Below, piece by piece: positions 47,481 to 59,563 of a DNA stretch of 64,000 nt. The notes beneath the pieces were generated by a model. It was given only the letters and a program-made list of their open reading frames with translations. It ran no database searches and had not been told where the DNA came from. The position numbers and the translations under genes are program-made. The stretch lies in the NCBI GenBank assembly GCA_030533445.1, contig CM060081.1, forward strand, positions 3,545,815 to 3,609,814, in the 5' to 3' direction. This DNA comes from Cyprinodon diabolis. Its lineage: Eukaryota > Chordata > Actinopteri > Cyprinodontiformes > Cyprinodontidae. The number at the start of each line of letters is the position of its first letter. Within the stretch, counting starts at the first letter, position 1.

Positions 47481-49043
47481 GAGGGTCTTAGGTGCAAATT
47501 CCGCCTGAAATTACATGTGTGAATTAAAGCAAGTACAGCTCCCAATTATAAATTGGAAATACAATTGCTTGTGTTTGTATGACAGAAAGGCATTGAGGAA
47601 TATCTTTCAGGTTGAACCACTATTTTAAATGTCACCATGTCTGATTTATAGGTGATTTAACAAAGAAAAAAAAAAAAAAGCCTCCCTAAAGTTGTTCCAA
47701 AATAAACACTGAAAAACACCATGAAACCCATTTGAAACTCTGGATAAACCCTCAGACTTTATAGATCAACATCTACAGCTCTCTTCCGTCCTCCTTATTT
47801 TTAACCAGTCCAGGTAGGCTGCGTCCTTGGAGGACTTTTTTAACATTCTTCAGTACAAAATAAGTAATAAAAGCACGTATGATTAGTGCTCATATAGTAT
47901 CGGGTCAATATTGCTATTAAATGTTATATCGGGTGATCCCTGACAGTAGATATTGACACTGCAGCAATCCCTCACACTGTGCATGCAGCAACAGTGGAGA
48001 GGAAATGTACAGAAATCCCTGCTAATAAGTCTTCAAATGTAAATCTGAAAAGGTTGGATTTATCCTTGGATTGCGCCTTTTTAGTTGCCAGTGTTGGAGT
48101 GCATGACTCCTTGTCTCGGCGTCGGTGTGTTGGAGCTGATGGAAGTTCCAACGGGCCAACTGCTTACCTGGGTCAATATCTGCCCTCTTGCTGCCAAGCT
48201 GCTGATAGATAAAAGCCACCAGAGGTGTAACTCCTGAGTTAAAGTCTCAAACATTTCAGATCTTAAGCCAAACTGATTTAAAATTAACTCAGAGAGCTGT
48301 CCTCACACTTCATTTAAAAGGTTTCCAATCCAGCTGTCAGGATTAAGCTTGATGTCGTCAAGATAATCAAGCCAATATGTTGTGAATTAGCGCTTTATAG
48401 ATAAACTGAAATGAATTGAATTAAATCATCTACAAACAGAACAGAAACTTTAGTTCACCTTTTATGGTTCATTATCTTATATCTTCTTTGGTGTGAACTG
48501 CTTAGGTGTAAACTAGAGAAAGTAAAATATCAGCAAACCTCTGCGGCTGTCACTCATTAAATGATATTTAACAATCATTCTTAGATAAGGACAACTGTGT
48601 GAGGAGGGCATGCTTCCATTAACTTGTTTGTCCTTAAAGAAGCAGGTTTTATTTTGTGCTTTTTGTTTGGGGTTTAGGTTTGAAAGGTTTAATGGAGAGA
48701 AATGTCACGACCTGCTGCTCTGGTTTGTTTTCACTTTGGGTTTTTCAGTTAGGCTATGATTTATGCTGTTCTGCGTTTGCTGTTAAGATTGATATAAATT
48801 TTGAATCACTTAGTTTAACTATTCCTTTTTGATCGTTTTTGAGTCACCTCCTATTCAGCTTTCTGTTGTATTTGCTCTAGTTTTATTTTTCCATTCATTG
48901 TTTTCAGTTACCAGTTTTACCAACTATTGTAAATGGCCTATAGCGCTTTTTTCAAGTCACTAGACTTGACCAAGGCGCTTTAAACCACATTCAGTCATTA
49001 AATAAGCTATTTTTTATACCTCATCTCCCAGTAATTGCACTTA
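47481..49043. other. Intergenic with L2 and other repeat scraps
   Basis: L2 3' UTR scraps occur at about 47960-48005 (CAATCCCTCACACTGTGCAT) and 48375-48425 (GCGCTTTATAGATAAACTGA). A fragment at about 48930-49010 (TAAATGGCCTATAGCGCTTT, GCGCTTTAAACCACATTCAG) matches another common fish repeat. No gene is seen. Confidence 0.45.
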
Positions 49044-49622
49044 AATCTCTAACATTCTGCTCTCTCTGCTTTTTCTCATAGTAGCTTCATCTGGTCTGTT
49101 CCTGTTTGGCTGTGACTCCATCCTGGAGAGAAACATCAGCTGTGCTGCTGCCATCAACAACTTTGTTTCTAGATGTTGGAGATCGGCCTGTCTTCCAGTG
49201 TGGTCCTGTTTCTCTGGCCGTGGCTGGGTGGATGTGCTCTCTTCGTCCTCTGACATGGGAGCTGCCTTGGAGCTCGTCTGCCTGGCTGTGTGTTTCCTGG
49301 AGGGGGCCGCCTTTTACAGCTGCTTTTTCTATCTCTGCTTCTGTCTCCTTGAACCCCAGTCGGCCTCGGCAGATGGCCGCTCACACTGAGCCTGGTTCTG
49401 CTGGAGGTTTCTTCCTGTTAAGAGGCAGTTTTTCCTCTTCACTGTCGCTACAAGCATGCTTAGTGTGAGGGATTGTATTTGAGTCAATGCAATCAACTGG
49501 TTTTCCTTAGATAGAAAACTTTGTATCAATTTGACTGTATGATCTGGTTGAACTGTAAAGTGCCTTGAGATGACATGTGTTGTGAATTTGGCGCTATATA
49601 AATAAACTGAATTGAATTGAAA
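49044..49622 (+). mobile_element. CR1/L2-clade LINE 3' UTR copy
   Basis: Begins in the shared TCTCTAACATTCTGCTCTCT block and ends GGCGCTATATAAATAAACTG followed by AATTGAATTGAAA, the diagnostic L2-type 3' tail. It contains no coding part. Confidence 0.85.
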
Positions 49623-50000
49623 TTAAACAAAAACTTGTTCAGCATTACCTGTTAACTCATATTAATATGGGTGATAAAAATAAGCAGAGGAAAATCTTCA
49701 GAAAGCACTATACATACGTCGATTCATCTGTATGATGATATACAGAGTAACCATCTGAGCCTCGCATGTCAGCAGCAGGACTGAGCTGTAGAACCGGGCT
49801 GACAGGAGGAAAATCACTCTGGCTTACTGACAGAAGCAAATGAGGACCATTGCTGCTTTAAAGTACAGTTACATTTTTATTTCAATAAACAATATTGAAT
49901 TATGCAAAACAGCTAATGGGCAAAAACATTCCAACAGTGATGTTTTTCACAGCCATCTTAGATTTAGTCTTCTTAGTCTTTGCATCGAAAACTATTATTA
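49623..50000. other. Intergenic, nothing recognised
   Basis: No recognisable gene or repeat in this short stretch between the L2 copy and the next element. Confidence 0.4.
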
Positions 50001-51153
50001 CACTGAAAAAAATGAAACATTGGCTCACTTTTAAAAAATTGAGGTAATCCATCACAACTAATATTGTAGTTTCATGCAATATAAATAATCCATTTGATTT
50101 GACCTGAAATATTTAACTTCATGTAAACTAATTTCTGAAGGTTGAACCAAAGCAATTATTTCAGATTTTACTATATCAACATAAATACATTGGTTTTATT
50201 ACTGAATGTAAAGAATATACTTGGTTCAACCTGAATATTTTAAATTCATTTAAACAACTTTTGAATATGGGAGCAAACTATTTTTTTTAAGTTGTCTCCA
50301 ATAAAAATTTAAAGTCATCATAATGTAATATTTATAGACCTGATTTTTTTTATTTACACTCAGAAGCCATTGCTTTTCAATACAAAATTTTATTGCTGAA
50401 GTAAGATTTTTTTCAACATCTCAACCATTCAAACAGCATTTAGGCATATTTTTTTTCTCACTTAACATTTAAACAGTGACCAAACAACAACCTCAGATAA
50501 AAAGGTACAACGTTTTGGTTGTAGAAATGCCATTAAAATCAGGCCAGACAGTGGAACTCAACTACTGTATGCCTACTCTTGGCTGTAAAGCTGGGTATTC
50601 AGCCTATGAATTTTTGGGGACATCTTTTACCCACCAAGCTCCATCAGGACTTTTTGCACAAACTCAAGGGTGTATTGCAGCTCCAGTGACCCATAAAACC
50701 TCTGCTCGGCCTCTCCAACGACAACGACGGCGAACCCCCCTCCAGCGCTAATGCTAGCAGAGCAATTAATTGCCCACAAAAGCACAGACTCACACAAATC
50801 TTGTCTGGGGGCTAAGGTTTACGCCCAGTCATCTTTAAAAATCGTAATGACTTACCTCAACGTTGCGCAAAATGCCTGATATTTTTCTCTTCAGCACGAC
50901 GTCTGGTGGAGGCTGAGGCGGAAGTACAATTGCCGCCAGAACTTTTAAAGAATTTGCATGCGCAAATTGCTCAATCTAATAAAAAGACTTTGCTTAAAAT
51001 AAAAAAAATCAGTTTGGTGCCTCGCTGTCAGTATACATTATAGTAAAATAAAAAAAAATAGATTCAATTAATTGAGCAAACTATTTTTTTAATTCATTGG
51101 AATGAAAACAAACACATTAAATGAAAAACAGCTTTGTTTCACTTTTTTCAGTG
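50001..51153. mobile_element. DNA transposon with CACTG terminal inverted repeats
   Basis: The left end CACTGAAAAAAATGAAACA and the right end TGTTTCACTTTTTTCAGTG are inverted repeats with one mismatch over 19 bp. TA flanks both sides, so a TA target duplication is possible. The interior (1.15 kb) has no transposase that I recognise. The open frame at 50476-50751 has no known motif. Confidence 0.6.
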
Positions 51154-51965
51154 TAGCTTTAGTCACATTTTAGTCATTACGATATACAGTAGTGAAGTTG
51201 TTAAAAAAAAGAAAAAAAGAAAGGAGGATGCTGGATTTCTTTGTTTTTTTTAGAAGAATACATAGCCTAATCAATATATTCTATTAATCTAAAGCAATGT
51301 ATCACTGCCCTACATAGTTAGGGATTAATTTCCCACTGGGATCAGTTTCATAGTCATAGTCACACTTCTTTGATTTTACTTTGGAAAATCTTCTGGCAAT
51401 GAATCCTTTAAGATTTGGAACAAAACCTCACAAAAATTACAGGTGAATATCTTAACTCTTTCAAGTCAATAATTTTTTTATTCAAATTCAATTCAAACAG
51501 CTGAAATAATTTTCAAACTCTGAAAAAACTGCTAACAAATTCAAATACATTAAAATAAAATAAGACTGTATAAAATATTATAATTTGACTCACCTTTCAA
51601 ATATTCATTTAGAGTATTTATTTTATAAAACAGACTGTTTATCAGAAGATCAGTATTGCTTCTATTGGCTAATTTAAAGTAAGCTAGGCTACATGCTGGC
51701 AATGAATGAGTTAAAATTATTCTAACAGGTCAGTCAAATTAAGCTATTTACCACTGATTGGACGACAGGCATTATCTAGCGCCTTATAGCGCCTTTAAGG
51801 ACAGCCAATAGCGGCCTTTCTTGCTGGGGAGTTAACAACACTGATGAAGGGATGAGAGGAGCAGAGAAGAGAAGCTATTGAAGAAAAATTCTACATTTTG
51901 ACAAAAGAAAGTGTTTAAAAATATGAAAAAACTTATAATTAATTTGAAATGGGTGTGCCTCATTT
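51154..51965. other. Intergenic, nothing recognised
   Basis: AT-rich sequence without supportable features. Confidence 0.45.
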
Positions 51966-53556
51966 CTCGGAAGTCTCAGAAAATTAGAATATTGTGATAA
52001 AGTTCTTTGTTTTCTGTAATGCTATTAAAAATCATGAAATGTCATACATTCTGGATTCATTACAAATCAACTGAAATATTGCAAGCCTTTTATTGTTTTA
52101 ATATCGCTGATTATGGCGTACAGCTGAAGAAACCCAAATATCCTATCTCAAAATATTAGAATATTTCCTCAGACCAAGTAAAAAAAGAAAATTATAAAAG
52201 CAAAACAAAATCAAACATTTGAAAATGTCCATTAATGCACTCAGTACTTGGTTGGGAATCCTTTTGCACAGATTACTGCATCAATGCGGCGTGGCATGGA
52301 GGCAATCAGCCTGTGGCATTGCTGAGGTGTTATTGATGCCCAGGATGCTTCAATAGCGGCCTTTAGCTCATTTGCATTGTTGGGTCTGGTGTCTTTCAGC
52401 TTCTTCTTCACAATACCCCACAATTTCTCTATGGGGTTCAGGTCAGGGGAATTGGCAGGCCAATCAACAGTAATGCCATGGTCAGTACACCAGTTACTGG
52501 TGGTTTTGGCAGTGTGGGCAGGTGCCAGATCATGCTGGAAAATGAAATCATCATCTCTATACAGCTTTTCAGCAGATGGAAGCATGTAGTGCTCTAAAAT
52601 CTCTTGGTACACAGCTGCATTTACTCTGGACTTGATGAAACACAGTGGACCAACACCAGCAGCTGACATGGCTCCCCAAACCATCGCCCACTGTGGGAAC
52701 TTCACACTGGATTTCAAGCAACTTGGATTTTGCGCCTCTCCAGCCTTTCTCCAGAGTCTGGCGCTTTGACTACCAAATGACATACAAAACTTGCTTTCGT
52801 CTGAAAAGAGGACTTTGGACCACTCTGCAACTGTCCAGTGCTTCTTTTCCATAGCCCAAGTCAGACGCTTCTTCCGTTGTCTGGAGTTCAGAAGTGGCTT
52901 GACCATGGGAATACGGCTATTGTAGCCCATTTCCCGGACACGTTTGTGAACAGTGGCTTTTGATACCTGGACTCCAGCTTCAGTCCACTGTCTTTGAAGC
53001 TCCCCCACATTCTGGAAGCAGCTCTTCTTCACAATGCTGGTAAGGCTGCGGTCACCTCTCTTGGTTGTGCAGCGTTTCCTGCCACATTTCCCCCTTCCAA
53101 CACACTTTTTGTGAATGTGCTTTGAAACTGCACTCTGTAAACAGCCTGCTCTTTGAGAAATATCTTTTTGTGTCTTACCCTCCTGATGGAGGGTGTCAAT
53201 GATGGTCTTCTGGACAGCAGTCTTCCCCATACTTGTGATTTAGCTTACTGAACCAAGCTGAGTGTTTTTCAAGGCTCAGGAAACCCTTGCAGGTGTTTCG
53301 AGTTAATTGGACGATTCAAGTGATTAGTTGATTAGCCTACTAGTATACTTTTTCACGATATTCTAATATTTTGAGATAGGATATTTGGGTTTCTTCAGCT
53401 GTACGCCATAATCAGCTATATTAAAACAATAAAAGGCTTGCCATATTTCAGTTGATTTGTAATGAATCCAGAATGTATGACATTTCATTATTTTTAATTG
53501 CATTACAGAAAATAAAGAACTTTATCACAATATTCTAATTTTCTGAGACAGTCCTG
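51966..53556 (-). mobile_element. Tc1-like transposon, nearly complete
   Basis: About 1.59 kb with inverted repeats of roughly 210 bp (51966-52180 and 53347-53556). Each repeat carries two copies of a TCTCA-AAA-TTAGAATATT motif, one at the outer and one at the inner end, which is the IR/DR layout of fish Tc1 elements. The right end CTGTCTCAG/GACAGTCCTG is intact and followed by TA. The left outermost 7-8 bases are degraded and the TA is lost there. Confidence 0.92.
52241..53230 (-). CDS. Tc1-like transposase (329 aa, uninterrupted)
   Basis: Cuts and pastes the surrounding element in the nucleus. The N-terminal paired-like helix-turn-helix region (about 1-110, QKDISQRAGC, SKATVHKRVREMGYNSRI) binds the terminal repeats. 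The catalytic domain shows Asp144 (LFSDESKF), Asp234 (FQHDLAPAHT) and Glu268 (SPDLNPIEKLW), and the protein ends with the usual PTKY. Start and stop fit a full-length family member (typically about 340 aa). The second Asp and the Glu are separated by 33 residues instead of the 34 normal for Tc1. The gap is at GITV-DWP, where relatives carry an extra residue before the Asp or Glu. Together with the damaged left terminus this suggests the copy may be inactive. It is unrelated in function to the neighbouring genes. Confidence 0.93.
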   Translation of the reverse strand: MGKTAVQKTIIDTLHQEGKTQKDISQRAGCLQSAVSKHIHKKCVGRGKCGRKRCTTKRGDRSLTSIVKKSCFQNVGELQRQWTEAGVQVSKATVHKRVREMGYNSRIPMVKPLLNSRQRKKRLTWAMEKKHWTVAEWSKVLFSDESKFCMSFGSQSARLWRKAGEAQNPSCLKSSVKFPQWAMVWGAMSAAGVGPLCFIKSRVNAAVYQEILEHYMLPSAEKLYRDDDFIFQHDLAPAHTAKTTSNWCTDHGITVDWPANSPDLNPIEKLWGIVKKKLKDTRPNNANELKAAIEASWASITPQQCHRLIASMPRRIDAVICAKGFPTKY

Positions 53557-53997
53557 TATTTATTTTTATTTCTCAAAATTGCAATTTTTTGACAAAGTCT
53601 TTGAGTTCACAAAGTTGTTGTTCTCCGCACACCCCATAATGCTGAGTTCTTTCTATATTGTGGCATTTTAAAACAACCTATGTCAAGAAGAGCCAGCACC
53701 CTTGCAGCCATGCAAAATTCTGCAGGTAATTGTAAGGACATTTCAGTGGCAGCATATTCCTTAATTGGGATATTAAAAAATATATAGTTTTGACTAGTCC
53801 AGATTAACTGAAATATCTTGATTATAGTTCCGGATGTGTGACACTTTGAATGACAAATCAGATGACGTCATTTGAGATATGTCAAAATGCATTTTGACTC
53901 TCCAAAATGTGATTAAATATATCCTGAATTGTTATTTTTCCTAGACATAATTTAAAAATAATAAAAAAACAATAAGGGCAGTCAAAATTTAGTAAAT
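53557..53997. other. Intergenic, nothing recognised
   Basis: AT-rich spacer after the Tc1 element. Confidence 0.4.
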
Positions 53998-54125
53998 GTT
54001 TTTGTCTGTTCCATTAAAATTTCTGTGTTTGTGTAATGGCTCTGTTTTATGTGTTGTCTTCTCAATTCAGAGAGCCCTCTGTCTGTCTTTGCCTAGGGCC
54101 CCAAATTTCTTGAATCTGCCCCTGG
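53998..54125. mobile_element. hAT-like element, right-end fragment
   Basis: Homologous to 56026-56152. Shared blocks are TCTGTTTTATGTGTTGTCTT, TGTCTTTGCC and AGGGCCCCAAATTTC, ending ATCTGCCCCTG. No matching left end is seen, so it is a solitary fragment. Confidence 0.6.
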
Positions 54126-54610
54126 ATATTAGACCCAGTTTATTGAAAAAGAGCTGCAGCACTAACACACCTGCTTCTGCTGATGGATCCTGTTGCACAT
54201 GTTGTCACCGGCAGCAACAACTATTGGATCCAAACATTCAGCTTCTCTGGAGAGCTAGAAAAAAAAACACCTGTTTGGGTTTCTGTGGTCTCAGTGCCGA
54301 GATGTTTCCCACCCACAACTAGAAGGCTTTGAATAGGCCATACCGGAGACCAGACCACCTAAAACTCACCTGCTTAATCAACCGCTCATGAATGTTATTG
54401 CTTTTTAACTACTTTTAAGTAACTTTTTTTTTAGTGGCCATTTCTCTGATACCTTATGGGGACTGTTTCCCGGGAATATGCTACATTTTATAGGTAACTA
54501 TGTGGACCAACTGTTTCCCCATGAGGAAAGGTTGAGTTTAGGGTTAGGTCATAGGAGTAAGTGGGAAATGAATAGAGGTCAATGGAAAGTCCCCACAAGG
54601 ATAGTGTGAC

Positions 54611-56152
54611 CAGAGGCAGATTTACCATTAGGCAAAACTAGGGAGTTGCCAAGGGCCCCAAGTTCCTGGGGGCCTGTATGGTTAATACAGCTATTACTTA
54701 TTTGTGCACATGATGTTGTTGCTAAAAGTCCTTTCTTTAAAATGCCATTACAATGCTTATAATATTAAGTGTGTAAATGGGGGGGAGGGTGCCTTCAGAG
54801 TCCACCACATTGGATCAATCCTTTGCTGCACATGTTCAGGAAGGTCCAAACAGTCAGTATCAAACCATTTGAAAAGAAAAGGTGCGAAGGGCAGTGTTGC
54901 CAACTTTTGTCGCAATATTTAACAACTTTTCAGACGCCTCTAGCACTTTTATTAAAAAAAGCACTGTACACTGTACTTTTTCTGCCCTTTTCAGGCCAAC
55001 TTTCCAGTCATGCGAAAATGTTTAGATCGGCCTGACTTTCAGCTTGATTATGCATCGTGTACAGGGGGTAACGAGGGGCGATAAGGGTCTCTTGACCACC
55101 TCCTGATCAGGAATCGTAATGTCTGGAGAAAATCAAACATGTTTGAAATTAAGTCAGCCGTCGTAAGGTGGTCATGGGCGCAGTGCACAAACAAGGACAC
55201 TTCTTCTTCCTCTCAGATGAAAACAGAAAAGCATGGCGGGGTTTCAATGAGTGAAATGGAGTTCTTTCTATAAAATCTACAGACTGTAGTAGCCATGTTT
55301 GCTCAGCTATGTCTTTGTCCAAATTTGTTGCTGCCTTTTCTTTTTAGGGCATTCAGCAGTAAATTGTAAAAAATTACCAAGGCAGCGTGTTTCACTCTAG
55401 TGAGCTTCATATTCCTCTTCTACTCATTTGGCTTCCTGATAGACAAGTCCAAGTAGTGCCATCTCACTGCGGAGCTCAGATCCGTGGCTTTTAGACGTAA
55501 CTGTGAGCAGGTAGATCGCATCAGAGCAGTGGGCCGCACAGTGTGAGAACATGCATCGTGAGCTGTGAACTTTTAAACCCTGGGGTTTCGTTGTACAGTT
55601 TGAGCTGTAGCTGCGGCAACGACTGAAAAAACTTGCACAGTGTACGCCCGACTTTAGTGCCAAATCTAGCTACTTTTTTACATCGAAAAAAGCAGCGAAC
55701 TCTGCTCTCCAGAGCAAGTAGATTGGTAACCCCGCCTCCTGCTCTCCTCTATCTTGTCTGCTGTCATGATTCATGCAGCTATTATTTCATCCAAATGAAA
55801 AATGGAGAACAGATAAGCAGATCATGGCTTGTCTACAGTGAAAAGAAGGACTGGGTTATTTACTTTGGCCTTTTTGGAAACACAGGAAGGAGCAATCAGC
55901 TAAGTTAGAATGGGCTTAGGGACTGGAAAATCTTTGATTCCTTTTGAGACAGCATGAAAAGTAAGCTAAGTGCATTTCCAATATGAAAAAAAAACAGAAC
56001 AAAGGGACAAAAGGTAGAATAAATAATTTATGTCTATTCTATTAACAATTCTGTATTTGTATACTGGGTCTGTTTTATGTGTTGTCTTCTCAATTTAGAG
56101 GGCCCCCTGCCTGTCTTTGCCCAGGGCCCCAAATTTCCTAAATCTGCCCCTG
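54611..56152. mobile_element. hAT-like transposon with CAGRGGCAGATTTA ends
   Basis: The left terminus CAGAGGCAGATTTA and the right terminus TAAATCTGCCCCTG are inverted with one mismatch in 14. Flanks AGTGTGAC (54603-54610) and AGTGTGTT (56153-56160) agree at 6 of 8 positions, as for an aged 8-bp duplication. GGGCCCCAA blocks lie just inside both ends. A second element may be nested inside, starting CAGTGTTGCCAACTTTTGTC at about 54893 and ending near 55731. No transposase survives. Confidence 0.65.
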
Positions 56153-56725
56153 AGTGTGTTGTTCTTGTAAACCTGGAGGCCTGGATAGATGAGTGGCTTT
56201 TGGTTTTACTGCTTTGTCTTGTAAAGTTAAAACACTTTATAATCCCCACAATGACAGAATGGAGACAGGGCGGGTGTATTTATAACTTTTTTATTTGTCC
56301 CTTTGTTAATCCAAGGCTGAGTGAAATGTTTTCAATTTTACACCAACTTCTGGAGCAACAACAGTTAGATGTTAAAGGAAACATAAACCTGGTCAGTGTT
56401 GACATAAAGGAGGAGATGTTTTTAACAAGCAGTTATCACCGAGAATGTGAGGCGCGACCCAAACTGAGGTTTAACCCCAAACCTTTCTTACACCCGGATC
56501 CACGCCCGCTCTGTCCTGGACGGGCTTTAAGATCCTGACGGTGGCTGAGAAGCCGTGGAAGCATTACTGCTCAGTCACAATACCAGGGCTGTTTAAACAT
56601 CAACACATGACGTACTGCAACAGAAAGGGGGCGCTGTGTCTCATTTCTACAACATTGTCAGAAGAAGTGCCAAGACAGAGGAGAAGAAACACAAGTGGGA
56701 AAACTGTGGCCTGGTATGTAGTGAC
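56153..56725. other. Intergenic, no gene recognised
   Basis: The open frame 56077-56538 overlaps the hAT end and shows no family motif. Confidence 0.4.
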
Positions 56726-57741
56726 CGCTGATCTCTATTCATTCTCTGGATTGCCCGAAAAAAGTGAAGCCACCGTCCGCCATATTGGTACTCCCCACTC
56801 CCACGGAGATGGGCAGTAAAAAAGGCCTACCTCTGTAGGATTTGACTGCAAAAACAAACAGTGTGCTGGATGTGGGAAGATGTTCCACAGGTAATTTAGA
56901 GTCAGTTGATTTACTAATTAAGGAAATCCATATATACACCGATGGATACTATAGTTTTGAGCGTAACATTGGTCTATCTTGGACTGACTGGAAGACATTG
57001 ACTGACTCAGCCTTCGACATTGTGTCTGACGTTAGAAAATAGAAGGTAGGGTAAATAGAAAGTCGTTCACTGTGAAATATAAGTGTAGTAATTCTTTATT
57101 AAGTGGATGATGTTGTAGTGTTCATAGTGTTTGTTGTATTTCATGTGCTGAAATATATTGCATATTATATTGACGAAAAAAAAAGCTACTCACATTTTTA
57201 AAGGCTAATGCAGAGACACAGCATAAAAGTATAGTCATGCACAATTTGCAAATAGTAAAATACTTTAGCATTAACAGACATGTACTTATAATTCAATCTT
57301 GATGTAAAATTTTGAAATGATATGCAATACGTTATAACAACAATAATGTAATCAATACATGTATATATATCATTTCAGCACTTTTGGTGCATCTGTATAA
57401 TTATGCTAAATTAAGACATTCAATTTGTTGTGATGGATTTTTATAATATGTTATATTACAGGATTTATAGACATCATAATAACTATGCAATATGATGTGC
57501 CTTTTTTATTATAAGTTAAAGTTAATCTACTGATGTTATGAAACAGCATTTATCTTTATTTTAAAAGTCTTGATTTCCCTTGAAAATGAGATCATCATGG
57601 TTATTCGATGCTGTAGCGCACATATTGTTTACATTAAGACCGGTCTAACTAGGGAGTACCAATATGGCCGCCGGTGGCTTCAATTCAACCCTGTACTACC
57701 AACGGGCAATCAGCAATCCAGTGAATAAATAGAGATCAGTG
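56726..57741. mobile_element. Terminal-inverted-repeat DNA element of unclear family
   Basis: The left end CGCTGATCTCTATTCATT mirrors the right end AATAAATAGAGATCAGTG. About 45 bp further in, GCCATATTGGTACTCCC is mirrored by GGGAGTACCAATATGGC. Flanks GTAGTGAC (56718-56725) and CTAATGAC (57742-57749) agree at 6 of 8 positions. The interior holds only a short open frame. The 8-bp duplication would fit hAT or P-type elements, but I cannot decide. Confidence 0.6.
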
Positions 57742-58646
57742 CTAATGACACATAAGTGCTTCAAGAAACGTTTTTTTTTTCTTTTTCGGGGTTAACATCT
57801 TAAATAATCAATCGAGGAGAAACAGATGAAATCCTTTAGAAAGCAGCTTCTGATTTTGCTGCTTTGTTACAAAAATATTGTTTTTCTTCCAACATCTGAA
57901 GCAGTTTCCTCCACAGCCGTGATCCTTCAGTGATGAGTCGGGTCACGGAGAAAGGCAGCAGAAATGGTGGTGCTAAGCTAACGTCTGTTTTCACACCAAA
58001 AGGCACAGAGTCTGGACATTTGAGGAATAAAAAACAGTCTTTACACTGCATAAAAAACAAGGAAATACACATAAAAATGTACAAATGAGCCGTTCAGCTA
58101 CAGAAAGTGCAGCTTTGAGCTGAAAGGGAAAAGGACACTTAGACAGAAGCATGTCTGATGGCGTTCCTCCTTCAGCTGTAGGGAGGTTTTACTCTCAACC
58201 TTCGCAAGTGCAACATCTTCTGAGTGAACAGCCAAATAAAGTGAAATCTTTCTAAAGTGATAACAATAAAAACAATAAAAGTTAAAAACAAAACTCTGAC
58301 ACTATGGTAAAATACGATCACTAATATCCAAAAGGCAAAAAAAGAAGTTGTATTGCAACGATCTTCTGTGGCATCACTACAGAAAGCATCAATCTTCATC
58401 ATCGATCAGCGTTTTCTAAACATCATCATCATCATCATGGTCTGAGGCGGGATGATTGACAGCCGCTCAGCTCAGGCAGGCACACGGACAAAACAAACGG
58501 ACCCCTCTGGGTCGGCCATTAGCAGACAGGGACTCCTTGGAGAGGAGCTCTGTGATTGGACAGAGGGCATCATGGGAACAGGAAGAGCTCATTGAGACAT
58601 GAGGAGGAGGAGGAGGAGGAAGGCAACTCTGTGTTTACGTAGTGGG

Positions 58647-58699
58647 ATCCTGGGGGACCAGCTGTCTGGGCCCAAACCAGACAGCTGGTCCCCCAGGAT
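58647..58699. repeat. Perfect 23-bp hairpin with 7-nt loop
   Basis: The arm 58647-58669 (starts ATCCTGGGGGACCAGC) is exactly complementary to 58677-58699, with loop GCCCAAA. The stem is GC-rich with no mismatch. It is directly followed by a T run and a C run. Confidence 0.95.
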
Positions 58700-59563
58700 T
58701 TTTTTTTTTTGGCTAACCCCCCCCAGAATGTCTGTAGAAAATGAAAATGAATTGACGTCTACTCTTCCTCCTCCTCCTCCTCGTCTGTTTTGTTTTCTGG
58801 GCCAGTGCAGCTTTTTTCTAAACCTTTATTTTGTGAATCATCTTATCATCCATGTTTTCATGGTTCCCAGCAGCCTTTTCTCTTTGCCTTTAATCTGAGC
58901 AGGTAAATCAGCAGGAGAATACTGTCCCTTTAAGAACATCATACAGCTCTTAAACATGAATTATCTTTTTGATTTATCGTCTTATTTACCTGCCGAAACC
59001 GAGGAAAATGCATTTACAGTAGCAGCCATTAAAAATTTCTCCACTTTCCTTAAAGGTCCTTGGCTGGTCCCATCAATTTCTTTTTAAACATCAATCTTTG
59101 TACTAAAATATTCTTTCTGTCATGATTTGCGGACATTAAGATCTAAAGAGAAGCGCCATCTCCTGGTCAGACTCTGTAATTCAGTGAAAGGGTGGAGTCA
59201 GAGTAAAGAAATATGCAAGAGGGGGGGTCACTCCCGTGGCTGTTCAAACTGATTAATAGATCTATGATCCAGATGTTCTCCAGTAACTTCTTGGGGAACG
59301 CTTTGGATCATATTCTATCCTGATTACTTTGTTCCTCTTTAAGAGCTTTACTTTAAACCATCTAAATATGACTTTGGTTTCTTTGCTTTGGGGTTTCCTG
59401 TTTCATTCAGCTTTAAAAACAGGAGGTGGATTGATTCTGATCAGGATTTGTTGTCTTTGGCCGCTTTGCTGAGATCAGCCTAGATTAACAGCTGGAGGTC
59501 AGATTCACTGCTGGGGGGGGGCAGGATGGTTTGTTTCTAGATGAAGAACCATCTTAGGCTTAA

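Noticed and set aside
58647..58699. Perfect hairpin as a microRNA gene
   Set aside because: A 7-nt loop and a mismatch-free 23-bp stem are not typical of vertebrate microRNA precursors, and no longer flanking stem is visible.
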